DNA of 64,000 bases from Candidatus Competibacteraceae bacterium. Lineage in GTDB: Bacteria; Pseudomonadota; Gammaproteobacteria; Competibacterales; Competibacteraceae. The stretch lies in contig RXIW01000001.1 in assembly GCA_003989065.1 (NCBI GenBank), positions 1 to 64,000 of the forward strand, read 5' to 3'. Under the pieces are notes generated by a model. The model ran no database searches. It was given only the letters and a program-made list of their open reading frames with translations, and was not told the DNA's origin. This document shows positions 18,051 to 25,675 of this stretch, one piece after another. Positions within the stretch are counted from its first letter, which is position 1. Each line of letters starts with the position of its first letter. The position numbers and the translations under genes are program-made.

Positions 18051-18926
18051 ATGCACGCCAAGTCGGTCCCCTCCCGGCTTGGCCCTCGATCGATTCCGGT
18101 TCGCGCCGGGATCGGCCTGCGGGCCGAGCATTACGATGCAGTGCTGGAAACCCGGCCGCCGGTGGGTTGGCTGGAGGTCCACAGCGAAAACTACTTTGGC
18201 GCAGGCGGCAAGCCGCTGGCGGTTCTGGAGCAAGTTCGCGCCCATTACCCTCTCAGCCTGCACGGCGTCGGTCTATCGCTCGGTTCGACCGATCCGCTGG
18301 ATGCGTCGCACTTGGCCAAACTCAAGCAGCTGATCCGGCGCTTCGAACCGGCTCTGGTTTCGGAACATCTGTCCTGGGGTTCGGTCGGCGGTCGCTTTCT
18401 GAACGATCTGCTGCCACTGCCCTACACCGAGGAAGCGTTGCAGCACCTGATCATGCGCGTTTCCCAAGTCCAGGACGTGCTTGACCGGCAAATCCTGATC
18501 GAGAACATCTCCAGCTACCTGGAATACGCGGACTCATCGTTGACCGAGTGGGATTTCCTGGCGCAACTGGCCCAGCGCGCCGGCTGCGGGGTGCTGCTGG
18601 ACGTCAACAACATTTACGTCAGCGCCTGCAATCACGGCTTCGATCCCCATGTCTATCTGCGGGCGATTCCGCACCATATGGTGCAGGAAATTCATCTGGC
18701 CGGCTTTACCGTCAATCGCTTCGAAGACGGCGAGATCCTGATCGATACCCACAACCAACCGGTTCATCCGGCGGTCTGGGCGTTGTACTGCCAGGCGATT
18801 CAACATCTTGGTCCCATTCCTACCTTGATCGAATGGGACAGCGACCTGCCCGAGCTGGCAGTGCTGGTCGGCGAGGCTCAGCAGGCTGACGCCATTCTGG
18901 AGGACGGCCATGCTCGCGCTGCGTGA
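18051..18926 (+). CDS. bufB: MNIO-family (DUF692) bufferin maturation enzyme
   Basis: This 291-residue TIM-barrel protein of the DUF692 family belongs to the multinuclear non-heme iron-dependent oxidative enzymes that modify cysteines of RiPP precursors. Metal-ligand motifs visible in order are EVHSENYFG, SLHGVGLSLG, SEHLSWG, LLDVNNIYV, EIHLAGF, DTHNQPVHP and LIEWDSDLP. It follows bufA by only 11 bases and its end overlaps bufC by 17 bases. The likely substrate is therefore BufA, modified in the cytoplasm before export, with BufC as partner. Confidence 0.93.
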   Translation: MHAKSVPSRLGPRSIPVRAGIGLRAEHYDAVLETRPPVGWLEVHSENYFGAGGKPLAVLEQVRAHYPLSLHGVGLSLGSTDPLDASHLAKLKQLIRRFEPALVSEHLSWGSVGGRFLNDLLPLPYTEEALQHLIMRVSQVQDVLDRQILIENISSYLEYADSSLTEWDFLAQLAQRAGCGVLLDVNNIYVSACNHGFDPHVYLRAIPHHMVQEIHLAGFTVNRFEDGEILIDTHNQPVHPAVWALYCQAIQHLGPIPTLIEWDSDLPELAVLVGEAQQADAILEDGHARAA

Positions 18927-19725
18927 ATGGCAACAGGGCTTTACAGCGGCGGTGCTGGACGGTGCCGAGGACGCGTTCGCGCGCCACATTCGGGCCAGAC
19001 ACTTCTCCAGCGAACGGCGCTTACAGGTTTACCGCAACAACAGCCGGATCAGCTTGACCAGTGCGCTGGAAGCGATCTATCCGGTGGTGCGCCGCCTGGT
19101 GGGCGAAGGCTTCTTCCGCTATGCCGCTGCCGAGTACATCCATCGCCATCCGTCTCGCGCCGGCGATCTGCACCTGTTCGGCGACGCGTTCGCGGCGTTC
19201 CTGGCGAGTTTCGAGCCGGTCGCCGAGCTGACATATCTGCCCGATGTCGCCCGCCTGGAATGGAACTACCACCAGGTTTTTCACGCCGCTCGTCACGCGC
19301 CGCTCGATCGGCAGGCGCTGATGGCCATTCCACCCGAGCGGCAGGGTGAGCTGCGCTTTCGGCTACATCCCGCCGCACGGCTGCTGGTCTCACCCTTTCC
19401 GATTCTGCGGATCTGGCAAAACAACCCGCAGGATGGCGTCGACGAAGAGCTGATCGATCTAGCCGAAGGCGGCGTTAATTTGCTGATTTTTCGCGATGAA
19501 GAGCTGGATATTCGCTTTCAGCCTTTGGGCGATGGCGATTTCGCCCTGCTGCACGCCTGCGCCGAAGGTTGCGCTTTCGCCGCAGCCTGTGAGCAGGCCA
19601 TGACCGCACAAGCGGATTTCGATTTACCGACCCGCTTCAGTCACTGGGTCGCTCAGGGCGTCGTGACCGCCTTCGATCTGCCCGATCCGTCTTTCCCCAT
19701 CGCCGACCGAGGAGAACCCACGTGA
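18910..19725 (+). CDS. bufC: bufferin maturation partner protein (DUF2063)
   Basis: This 271-residue protein has the DUF2063 N-terminal domain typical of partners of DUF692 enzymes: LREWQQGFTAAVLDGAEDAF, then RRLQVYRNNSRISLTSALEA, and YPVVRRLVGEGFF. In related systems this protein helps the MNIO enzyme recognise its precursor peptide. The C-terminal half is less conserved. The start overlaps the end of bufB, and the stop overlaps the bufD ATG by one base, so translation is coupled throughout. No signal peptide is seen. Confidence 0.9.
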   Translation: MLALREWQQGFTAAVLDGAEDAFARHIRARHFSSERRLQVYRNNSRISLTSALEAIYPVVRRLVGEGFFRYAAAEYIHRHPSRAGDLHLFGDAFAAFLASFEPVAELTYLPDVARLEWNYHQVFHAARHAPLDRQALMAIPPERQGELRFRLHPAARLLVSPFPILRIWQNNPQDGVDEELIDLAEGGVNLLIFRDEELDIRFQPLGDGDFALLHACAEGCAFAAACEQAMTAQADFDLPTRFSHWVAQGVVTAFDLPDPSFPIADRGEPT

Positions 19726-20291
19726 TGATCGCCACCGACGCCATAGCCCAGCCACCGCAACCCTCGGGGTGGGCCAAATTCACGGCCCGGCTGCACCAAG
19801 CCGATACGTTGTTTCACAAAACTGCCGATCTGTTGACGCCGGTGGCCGACTTTCTGGCCCGCTACTGGGTCGCCTCCGCCTTCTTCAGCTCCGGGCTGAC
19901 CAAGACGGTGACGGGCAGCTTCATGCTGTTCGGACACACCTTCGACTATCCGCTCAGTCTGCTACCGACCGAGACCACCTTCACCCTGTTCGAGTACGAG
20001 TATCACGTGCCACTGCTGCCGAACGCCCTGGCCGCCTACATGGGCACGGCGACGGAATTGCTGTTGCCAGTGTTCTTATTCCTGGGACTGGGAACGCGCT
20101 ACGCCGCATGCGTGCTGTTCGTGTTCAACATCATCGCCGTCATCTCCTATCCAGATTTGAACGCTGCCGGCCTGGCGCAACATCAAGTCTGGGGGTTGTT
20201 GCTGCTGATCACCCTGTGCCACGGTCCCGGCAAGCTGTCGCTCGATCATCTGATCGGCTGGCTGACCCGCCGCCAAGGCTTCGCTACTTAA
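19725..20291 (+). CDS. bufD: DoxX-family membrane protein of the bufferin cluster
   Basis: This 188-residue inner-membrane protein has four hydrophobic helices of the DoxX fold (for example YWVASAFFSSGLTK and ALAAYMGTATELLLPVFLFL). DoxX proteins accompany many DUF2282/DUF692/DUF2063 operons and are thought to contribute redox or membrane functions; the exact role is unproven. The ATG at 19725 shares a base with the bufC stop and has GGAG about ten bases upstream; a GTG one codon earlier is less likely. Confidence 0.88.
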   Translation: MIATDAIAQPPQPSGWAKFTARLHQADTLFHKTADLLTPVADFLARYWVASAFFSSGLTKTVTGSFMLFGHTFDYPLSLLPTETTFTLFEYEYHVPLLPNALAAYMGTATELLLPVFLFLGLGTRYAACVLFVFNIIAVISYPDLNAAGLAQHQVWGLLLLITLCHGPGKLSLDHLIGWLTRRQGFAT

Positions 20292-20310
20292 CGAAGAGAA
20301 CGACGCTGCC

Positions 20311-20898
20311 ATGAGCGATCAGGTCCACGCTCCCGACGAACAAGCGGTTGCCGTGGCCGCTCCGTCCTGGATTCCGCATCACGACGCCATCGAGCAACTC
20401 TGGCGGGTGGGACTGTTCTCGGCCGACGACGCCCATGCTTTGCGTCAGGTTTGGCGGATCTTGAAGGGACAGACCGACGATTATCTGGATCGCCTGTTCG
20501 GTATGGCGGCGGCCTATCCGCCCCTGTGCGCTCAGTTGAACAGGCTGCGAGATGGGATTCGGGGCAGGGAACCAAGCGTCGACGCCGCTACCATGCGGCG
20601 CTGGTTCCGACGCTGGCTGTTCGAAACCTGCCTGTTTCCCCAGGACCTGCCCTGGCTTCGGCAGTTGCCGATCGAACTGGCGCCAGAACCGTCGACATCG
20701 GCCATTCCGCTGCCGTTGCCGGAATTTCGCTATGTCATCGCGCTGGCTTTTCCGCTGGTGCTGACGGCACGACCGTTCTTCGTCGCCAACGGTGGCGATC
20801 ATCAAGAAATCGAACGACTGCAGCAGGCCCTGCTCAAGGCCGTCCTGCTACAGACCGCCCTGCTGGGCAAACTCTATGTCAAGGATGGCTTGTGGTGA
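20311..20898 (+). CDS. protoglobin-like protein lacking heme-pocket residues
   Basis: This 195-residue, mostly helical protein matches archaeal-type protoglobins along its length. The clearest stretches are FRRWLFETCLFPQDLPWL, then FRYVIALAFPLVLTARPFF, and LLKAVLLQTALLGKLYVKDG. In Methanosarcina protoglobin the proximal heme ligand lies in an IGLRHHR segment. Here the corresponding segment is IELAPEP (residues 121-127), with no histidine. The distal B10 tyrosine position is Phe63. Heme binding is therefore doubtful; it may be a sensor or structural derivative. It lies 19 bases after bufD and is probably co-transcribed. The family call is my own alignment from memory and has not been tested. 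Confidence 0.65.
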   Translation: MSDQVHAPDEQAVAVAAPSWIPHHDAIEQLWRVGLFSADDAHALRQVWRILKGQTDDYLDRLFGMAAAYPPLCAQLNRLRDGIRGREPSVDAATMRRWFRRWLFETCLFPQDLPWLRQLPIELAPEPSTSAIPLPLPEFRYVIALAFPLVLTARPFFVANGGDHQEIERLQQALLKAVLLQTALLGKLYVKDGLW

Positions 20899-20976
20899 GA
20901 CGCCATGGAACACGCCTTCGCAGGCGATGGCCTCCATAAACGACAACTTTCAACCCACCTGATGAGGACAAGACTA

Positions 20977-21477
20977 ATGAAAACGAAGCTGATTCACATC
21001 ATGAGCATGGCCCTGGTATTGCTGCTGGGCTCCATGGCGGCTCAGGCGCAATTCAAGGATAAGAGCTTTCCCAATGGGTTCGGCCAACCAGAACTGATGT
21101 ATCGATTCCTGGTGCCGGAGGGCGTGACCGTCACCAGCAAAACCGGCGAAGTGATGAAAGCGGGCTCCATCGTCACCGTGCCCGGTTCCAGCATCAGAAT
21201 GCTGGAATCAGAAAAGGCCAAGGAACAAGCCAAGGATCAGGCATTTATGTCGAGCTTCATGAATGCCTCTCAGTATTTCGAGATGTCCACAGAAAAAGCG
21301 CAGGATCATAGGATCATCGTGCTGACGATACCCGAAGGAGTGACCGTCGAAGGCTACGGCAAGACGCTGAAAGGCGGCTCCGAACTGGTGTTGATGATCG
21401 CCAACAAAGGCTCGGAAGCCATGCCGGATACCCATCCGACCGGGTACTGGAATACCCATGGTTGGGACATGAAGTAG
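20977..21477 (+). CDS. secreted protein with a duplicated PEGVTV motif, end of bufferin operon
   Basis: This 166-residue protein has a clear Sec signal peptide (MALVLLLGSMAAQA, cleavage near residue 23). The mature part has two similar segments: VPEGVTVTSKTGEVMKAGS and IPEGVTVEGYGKTLKGGSEL. Each is PEGVTV followed by a Lys-Gly turn and a beta-strand, suggesting an internal duplication of a small beta unit. There are no cysteines in the mature part; three histidines are present, two of them near the C-terminus. Start: ATG 20977, with GAGGAC about nine bases upstream. The protein family was not recognised. It is probably the last gene of the bufferin operon, as a stem-loop follows. Confidence 0.75.
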   Translation: MKTKLIHIMSMALVLLLGSMAAQAQFKDKSFPNGFGQPELMYRFLVPEGVTVTSKTGEVMKAGSIVTVPGSSIRMLESEKAKEQAKDQAFMSSFMNASQYFEMSTEKAQDHRIIVLTIPEGVTVEGYGKTLKGGSELVLMIANKGSEAMPDTHPTGYWNTHGWDMK

Positions 21478-21501
21478 CTTGAGACCCAGTGCTCGCCATG
21501 T

Positions 21502-21540
21502 GGATCCTCTCTCCTGACCCGACATGCCGAGAGAGGATCC
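21502..21540 (+). terminator. stem-loop after the bufferin operon
   Basis: Perfect 12-bp arms GGATCCTCTCTC (21502-21513) and GAGAGAGGATCC (21529-21540) enclose a 15-base loop. They lie 25 bases after the last gene of the operon and before the regulator gene. Only CTTT follows, so it is either a weak intrinsic terminator or a 3'-end-stabilising structure. Confidence 0.5.
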
Positions 21541-21626
21541 CTTTCCATCGACTCGACCAACCGATCGAAGCCGCCTATCCTCAACACTAGATCTGAATAT
21601 CCGAGGGCCCCCAGGAAGTTCATGCC

Positions 21627-23606
21627 ATGAGTGGAAGCGATATCCGTGTGCCATCCTCGAATGCAGCTGCCGTCTTGGAAAAAGACGGTAGTCTCGATGC
21701 AAGCGATGGGCAGGACCCGATGCAGCAAGCGCTGCAAGCCATCGTGGAAGGCACAGCGACGGCGACCGGGACGGAGTTCTTCTATGCGCTGGTGCGGGAA
21801 CTGGCGCTGGCCCTGAAAGTGCGTTACGCCTTCGTCTGCGAACTGTTACCCTGCGGCCAACGGGTGCGCACTCTGGCCTACTGGTACAACGGACGGTTCA
21901 AGGACAATATCGAATTCGAGTTGGAAGGCAGTCCCTGCGAAGTGGTGATTCAAGGCGAAACGGTGTACTACACCTCCGGCATGTCGGGGCTGTTTCCCCG
22001 CGATCCGTCTCTGGTGGAGATGGGGATCGAAAGCTACTTTGGCGTGCCGCTGGCGTCCGAATCCGGGTCGGTGATGATGGGCCATCTAGCCTTGTTTCAC
22101 GACCAACCGCTGGTCAAGGAATTTCGCGGCATGGCGCTGCTGCGGATCTTCGCTGCCCGCGCCCGCGCCGAACTGGAACGCAAACGGGCCGAACAGGCAC
22201 TGCGCCAAAGTCAGGAACGGCTGGCCAGCGTCATGGCCAGCGCTATGGACGCCATCGTCACCCTCGACGCCGAACAACGGGTCACCCTATTCAATCCGGC
22301 CGCCGAAAAAATCTTTCGCCGCTCGACCGACGACATGCTGGGCCGCCCCTTCGAGCCGTTCCTGTCCAAACGCTTCGCCAACCTGCTCAAGGGCTATTGC
22401 CAGGCGGTGCAACCAGCCACGGTCAACTCCCAACAGCTATGGGCCCCGGAAGGCTTGATGGCCCGGCGCGGCGACGGCGAAGAATTTCTGGTGGAAGCCA
22501 CCCTGTCGCCGTTGGAACTGGGCGGCCAGCATTTCTATACCCTGATCCTGCGCGACGTCAGCGAACGCTGGCAATCAGCAGCTACCCTCAAGCAGTTGCA
22601 GTTGGAAAATCTGTACCTGCAGGAAGAAATCAAGACTCGTCAGCTGCCTGGCCATCTGGTCGGCGATTCACCGGCCATGCGCGCGGTGTTCGCCCATGCC
22701 GAGCCGGTCGCCGCCACCGACTCCACGGTGCTACTGACCGGGGAGACCGGCACTGGCAAGAGCGTGGTGGCCCGCATGATTCACGATCTCAGCCCGCGCC
22801 ACGGCAAGCTGTTCGTTAATGTCAATTGTGCCGCCCTGCCCGGCGAGCTGGTGGAAAGCGAATTGTTCGGCCACGAGAAAGGCGCGTTCACCGGCGCGAC
22901 CGCCCAACGCAAGGGCCGCTTCGAACTGGCCGACGGCGGCACCCTGTTCCTGGACGAAGTCGGCGAACTCAGCGCCGGGGCGCAGGCCAAGCTGCTGCGG
23001 GTGTTGCAGGATCAGGAATTCGAGCGGGTCGGCGGTACCCAGACGTTGAAAGTCGATGTCCGGCTGGTGGCCGCCACCAACCGCGATCTGGCCCAGATGG
23101 TTCAGGAAGGTCGTTTTCGCGCCGACCTCTATTACCGACTCAACGTCTTTCCGATCCGGCTGCCCTCCCTAAGCGAGCGTCCTACCGATATCCCCTTGCT
23201 GGCCCGCCATTTCCTGGAGCGCTTCGCCAAGAAAATGGGCAAGTCGGTCCACGACCTGTCGCCGCAGGCGCGGGAACAACTGCTAGCCTATGCCTGGCCC
23301 GGCAATATCCGCGAACTGCAGAACGTGATCGAACGGGCCACCATCCTGGCCCAGGGTCCGCTACTGGAGCTTGGCCCGACGCTGGACGGACATCAGAAGG
23401 CCACCGGCGCTGTCGAGACCGCAACCTCGATCGGGTCGGAAACGATGGATTCGTTGGAGACGACCGAACGGGCGCATATCCTGCGGGTGCTGGAACGCAC
23501 TAGCTGGGTGATCGAAGGCGAACAGGGCGCTGCGGTCATCCTGGCGCTCAAACCCAGCACCCTGCGCTCTCGCATGCGGAAACTGCAGATCCACAAGCCG
23601 CGGTGA
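21627..23606 (+). CDS. sigma-54-dependent transcriptional activator (GAF-PAS-AAA+-Fis HTH)
   Basis: This 659-residue enhancer-binding protein has four domains in order. A GAF-like sensor covers about residues 35-180 ([20 protein letters not shown]). A PAS domain covers 190-310 ([20 protein letters not shown]). The AAA+ ATPase covers about 345-570, with Walker A GETGTGKS (372-379) and the sigma-54 contact loop GAFTGA (419-424) intact. A Fis-type helix-turn-helix closes the protein ([12 protein letters not shown]). There is no receiver domain, so the signal is sensed directly, in the manner of FhlA or NorR. AGGAAG precedes the ATG. It sits directly behind the bufferin operon, whose promoter is of sigma-54 type, and is the obvious candidate activator. 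Confidence 0.92.
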   Translation: MSGSDIRVPSSNAAAVLEKDGSLDASDGQDPMQQALQAIVEGTATATGTEFFYALVRELALALKVRYAFVCELLPCGQRVRTLAYWYNGRFKDNIEFELEGSPCEVVIQGETVYYTSGMSGLFPRDPSLVEMGIESYFGVPLASESGSVMMGHLALFHDQPLVKEFRGMALLRIFAARARAELERKRAEQALRQSQERLASVMASAMDAIVTLDAEQRVTLFNPAAEKIFRRSTDDMLGRPFEPFLSKRFANLLKGYCQAVQPATVNSQQLWAPEGLMARRGDGEEFLVEATLSPLELGGQHFYTLILRDVSERWQSAATLKQLQLENLYLQEEIKTRQLPGHLVGDSPAMRAVFAHAEPVAATDSTVLLTGETGTGKSVVARMIHDLSPRHGKLFVNVNCAALPGELVESELFGHEKGAFTGATAQRKGRFELADGGTLFLDEVGELSAGAQAKLLRVLQDQEFERVGGTQTLKVDVRLVAATNRDLAQMVQEGRFRADLYYRLNVFPIRLPSLSERPTDIPLLARHFLERFAKKMGKSVHDLSPQAREQLLAYAWPGNIRELQNVIERATILAQGPLLELGPTLDGHQKATGAVETATSIGSETMDSLETTERAHILRVLERTSWVIEGEQGAAVILALKPSTLRSRMRKLQIHKPR

Positions 23607-23657
23607 GGCGATCCTTCACACCGGATTTCCGGAGAGGCGGCTGACCATGATTGATAT

Positions 23658-24302
23658 TTACGCGCCCCATCCCTCAAGCATGATCATCCAACTATCAAAT
23701 TGAGGGCATTCTTGGCGAATCGTGGCCAGACCGATGGCATCAGCGATAACTGGGCCATGTTCTGTCTTGTTGTAGCTTCCGTCCGGAAAAGCCGCAAGTA
23801 TCCGTTTGGATGGTGCGGTCTGACGACTATTATTGATATCTTCCGGGGTCGGAAATTGTGAACGAATACCGATCAGCGTCTGGCGAACACCGGCGTCCCA
23901 GCCGTCAAGTACGCACTGGAACTGTTCAACATCAGAGAACAACAACCCTTCGAACTCATGCATCTGCACGTACGGACGAACAAACCGGCGATCGACGCCA
24001 GCGGCATGTTTTACAACGCCGTCAAAAATGTCCTGCTCCAATTCCTGCCGCGTGCGACCGTTCGCATCCTGGAAGCCATAAAAATCCACCAATGTCGTCA
24101 ACCGGTCGGCCGCGTGATATTCATGCGAAATAAAGCGTGCCAACCGCTCGACCGTCACGCGGCCACCACGGTGCCGCCCCGATGGCGCTTGAACGATAGA
24201 TGGATATGCAAGCACTCCGTGATCCAGCAAATGCGGCATTAAGCAGGACTTGACGAACTCCATCTCAGTCACGCCTTCACAAACGATACACACTCGGATC
24301 AT
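23658..24302 (-). CDS. DUF4276-family protein, partner of an AAA ATPase
   Basis: This 214-residue protein matches DUF4276, a family thought to be related to TOPRIM-type nuclease domains. A glutamate-containing N-terminal motif (VCEGVTEMEFV) and an aspartate motif (TTLVDFYGFQ) are placed as in that fold. Further conserved features are MHEFEGLLFSDVEQF and the C-terminal DSWMIMLEGW. The start is set by an ATGA overlap with the ATPase stop (24299-24302). Such ATPase plus DUF4276 pairs occur in variable genome regions and recall OLD- or PARIS-like defence modules. The local base composition is poorer in G+C than the neighbouring DNA, consistent with transfer. Confidence 0.75.
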   Translation of the reverse strand: MIRVCIVCEGVTEMEFVKSCLMPHLLDHGVLAYPSIVQAPSGRHRGGRVTVERLARFISHEYHAADRLTTLVDFYGFQDANGRTRQELEQDIFDGVVKHAAGVDRRFVRPYVQMHEFEGLLFSDVEQFQCVLDGWDAGVRQTLIGIRSQFPTPEDINNSRQTAPSKRILAAFPDGSYNKTEHGPVIADAIGLATIRQECPQFDSWMIMLEGWGA

Positions 24303-25429
24303 GCAGACACCCCAACGGGCGTTTTCAACCAAATATCCGATAGAAGATAGTCGTCGTCCAGCCATTGCTGGTACTGGTTCTTCGGCAGGTTGCGCAGTGT
24401 GGTCGCTCCGTCTTTGGCTTCGGCAACGATAATGTTCTCTAGATCGAAGCAGTCCACCATATAGGGTGATTGCGTAGCGATAAACACCTGTCGCGTTTTT
24501 GCCACTCGCTTGAGTATTTCCGATACCAGCGTAATGGCATATGGATGCAAACCCAGTTCGGGTTCGTCAAAGAACAACATATCCGGCAAACGCTCATCGG
24601 GCAGGCTGAGTAAGGTCAATAAACAAAACAGCCGCAAGGAGCCATCAGAGGTAAGATGTGCACCAAAGATCTTGTCACTGTACTTGCTCTTCCAGCGCAG
24701 CAGTACCTTGCCTACTACCGGCTCCAGCACGAAATCCTCCAACGTGGGAAATACTCGCTGAATTTGTTGCACGAGTTGGCGATAACGTGAAGCATCGTTT
24801 TCGCGCAAGTCAAGGAGCACAGCAGCCAAGTTTCCGCCATCCGCACGGAGGCGAACCGAGTCGGAAATATCCCAACGCTGATGTAATGACGCATTGGCTG
24901 ACGTATCGTGGAACTGGTAGGTCGAACACTGCCGCAGTAACGCGCAGATCGTTTTCGCAGTCGCATTCTTCTGATCCGGCAGCACAGACTCCTTACCGAC
25001 ACCCGACAAATTACTCCAATTGGCTTGTCCGGCTCTACTGGCATCCGAATACCGGTACGCCTCATGCGTCAGCATCAGCGTATCGCCCGCCGATAAATGG
25101 GCCATATTAAACCGGTAATCGTTGAAGCCTTTGTTGGTGGCAATACGAATTTCTGCCTTGATCTCCGGCGTAATGCGGGACCCCATGAAGAACTGATCGT
25201 CGCCGCCACCTTTTCGTACGACAAACTCTTGCAAATTTTGGGCGCGTAACATCCAACCCAACATCTCGAAGAAGCGAATGAAGCTGGACTTACCCACACC
25301 ATTCCCACCAATTAATACCGTCAATTGCGGAAGTTGTAATTTCTCAATGTACTTCAGGCTACGGAAGCCTTCGATGGAAACTTCGGCGATGTGCCCTTGC
25401 AAGCGATGTAGTTTGCGCTGAGTGATCAT
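24299..25429 (-). CDS. AAA15/OLD-like ATPase of the ABC superfamily
   Basis: This 376-residue protein is of the AAA_15/AAA_21 type. The N-terminal strand SIEGFRSLKYIEKLQLPQLT leads to Walker A GGNGVGKSS. A long insert follows. The C-terminal half has SDGSLRLFCLL (signature-like), Walker B FFDEPELGLHP and the D-loop/H-motif region VFIATQSPYMVD. Overlap with the DUF4276 gene shows that the two form one unit. By analogy with OLD and PARIS systems the ATPase may sense phage or nucleic-acid cues and control the partner; this is inference. No strong ribosome site is visible before the ATG. Confidence 0.8.
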   Translation of the reverse strand: MITQRKLHRLQGHIAEVSIEGFRSLKYIEKLQLPQLTVLIGGNGVGKSSFIRFFEMLGWMLRAQNLQEFVVRKGGGDDQFFMGSRITPEIKAEIRIATNKGFNDYRFNMAHLSAGDTLMLTHEAYRYSDASRAGQANWSNLSGVGKESVLPDQKNATAKTICALLRQCSTYQFHDTSANASLHQRWDISDSVRLRADGGNLAAVLLDLRENDASRYRQLVQQIQRVFPTLEDFVLEPVVGKVLLRWKSKYSDKIFGAHLTSDGSLRLFCLLTLLSLPDERLPDMLFFDEPELGLHPYAITLVSEILKRVAKTRQVFIATQSPYMVDCFDLENIIVAEAKDGATTLRNLPKNQYQQWLDDDYLLSDIWLKTPVGVSA

Positions 25430-25543
25430 CTGATATCTTTGCCTTACATTTCCGAACGATGCATAGCACCAACATGGCCAAGCAGCTGAAACATTTCATT
25501 CCTTGGCATGAGAATCCAACATGTTTGTATAGGGTTGTGCGCG

Positions 25544-25675
25544 AGTAACTTGAATGCTTGGATCACACAGAAGTGCTTTAATCTCGCGTACCTGCTGCTC
25601 GTCCAGTTTGGGTTTGCGACCGCCGGCCCGACCCCTAGCGCAGGCTGCTACAAGTCCGACCCGTGTGCGTTCAGG
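25544..25675 (-). pseudogene. remnant of a serine recombinase (resolvase/invertase) C-terminus
   Basis: About 44 codons read PERTRVGLVAACARGRAGG, then RKPKLDEQQVREIKALLCDP. This matches the linker and start of the DNA-binding domain of Hin/TnpR-type serine recombinases (typical pattern ERxRAGLxAARARGRxGGRPxKL). The catalytic domain is absent: the frame upstream lies inside the namZ gene. The expected helix-turn-helix after IQVT is replaced by unrelated sequence. The remnant starts exactly at the end of namZ and lies just upstream of the ATPase/DUF4276 cassette. It therefore marks an old recombination boundary. Confidence 0.7.
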
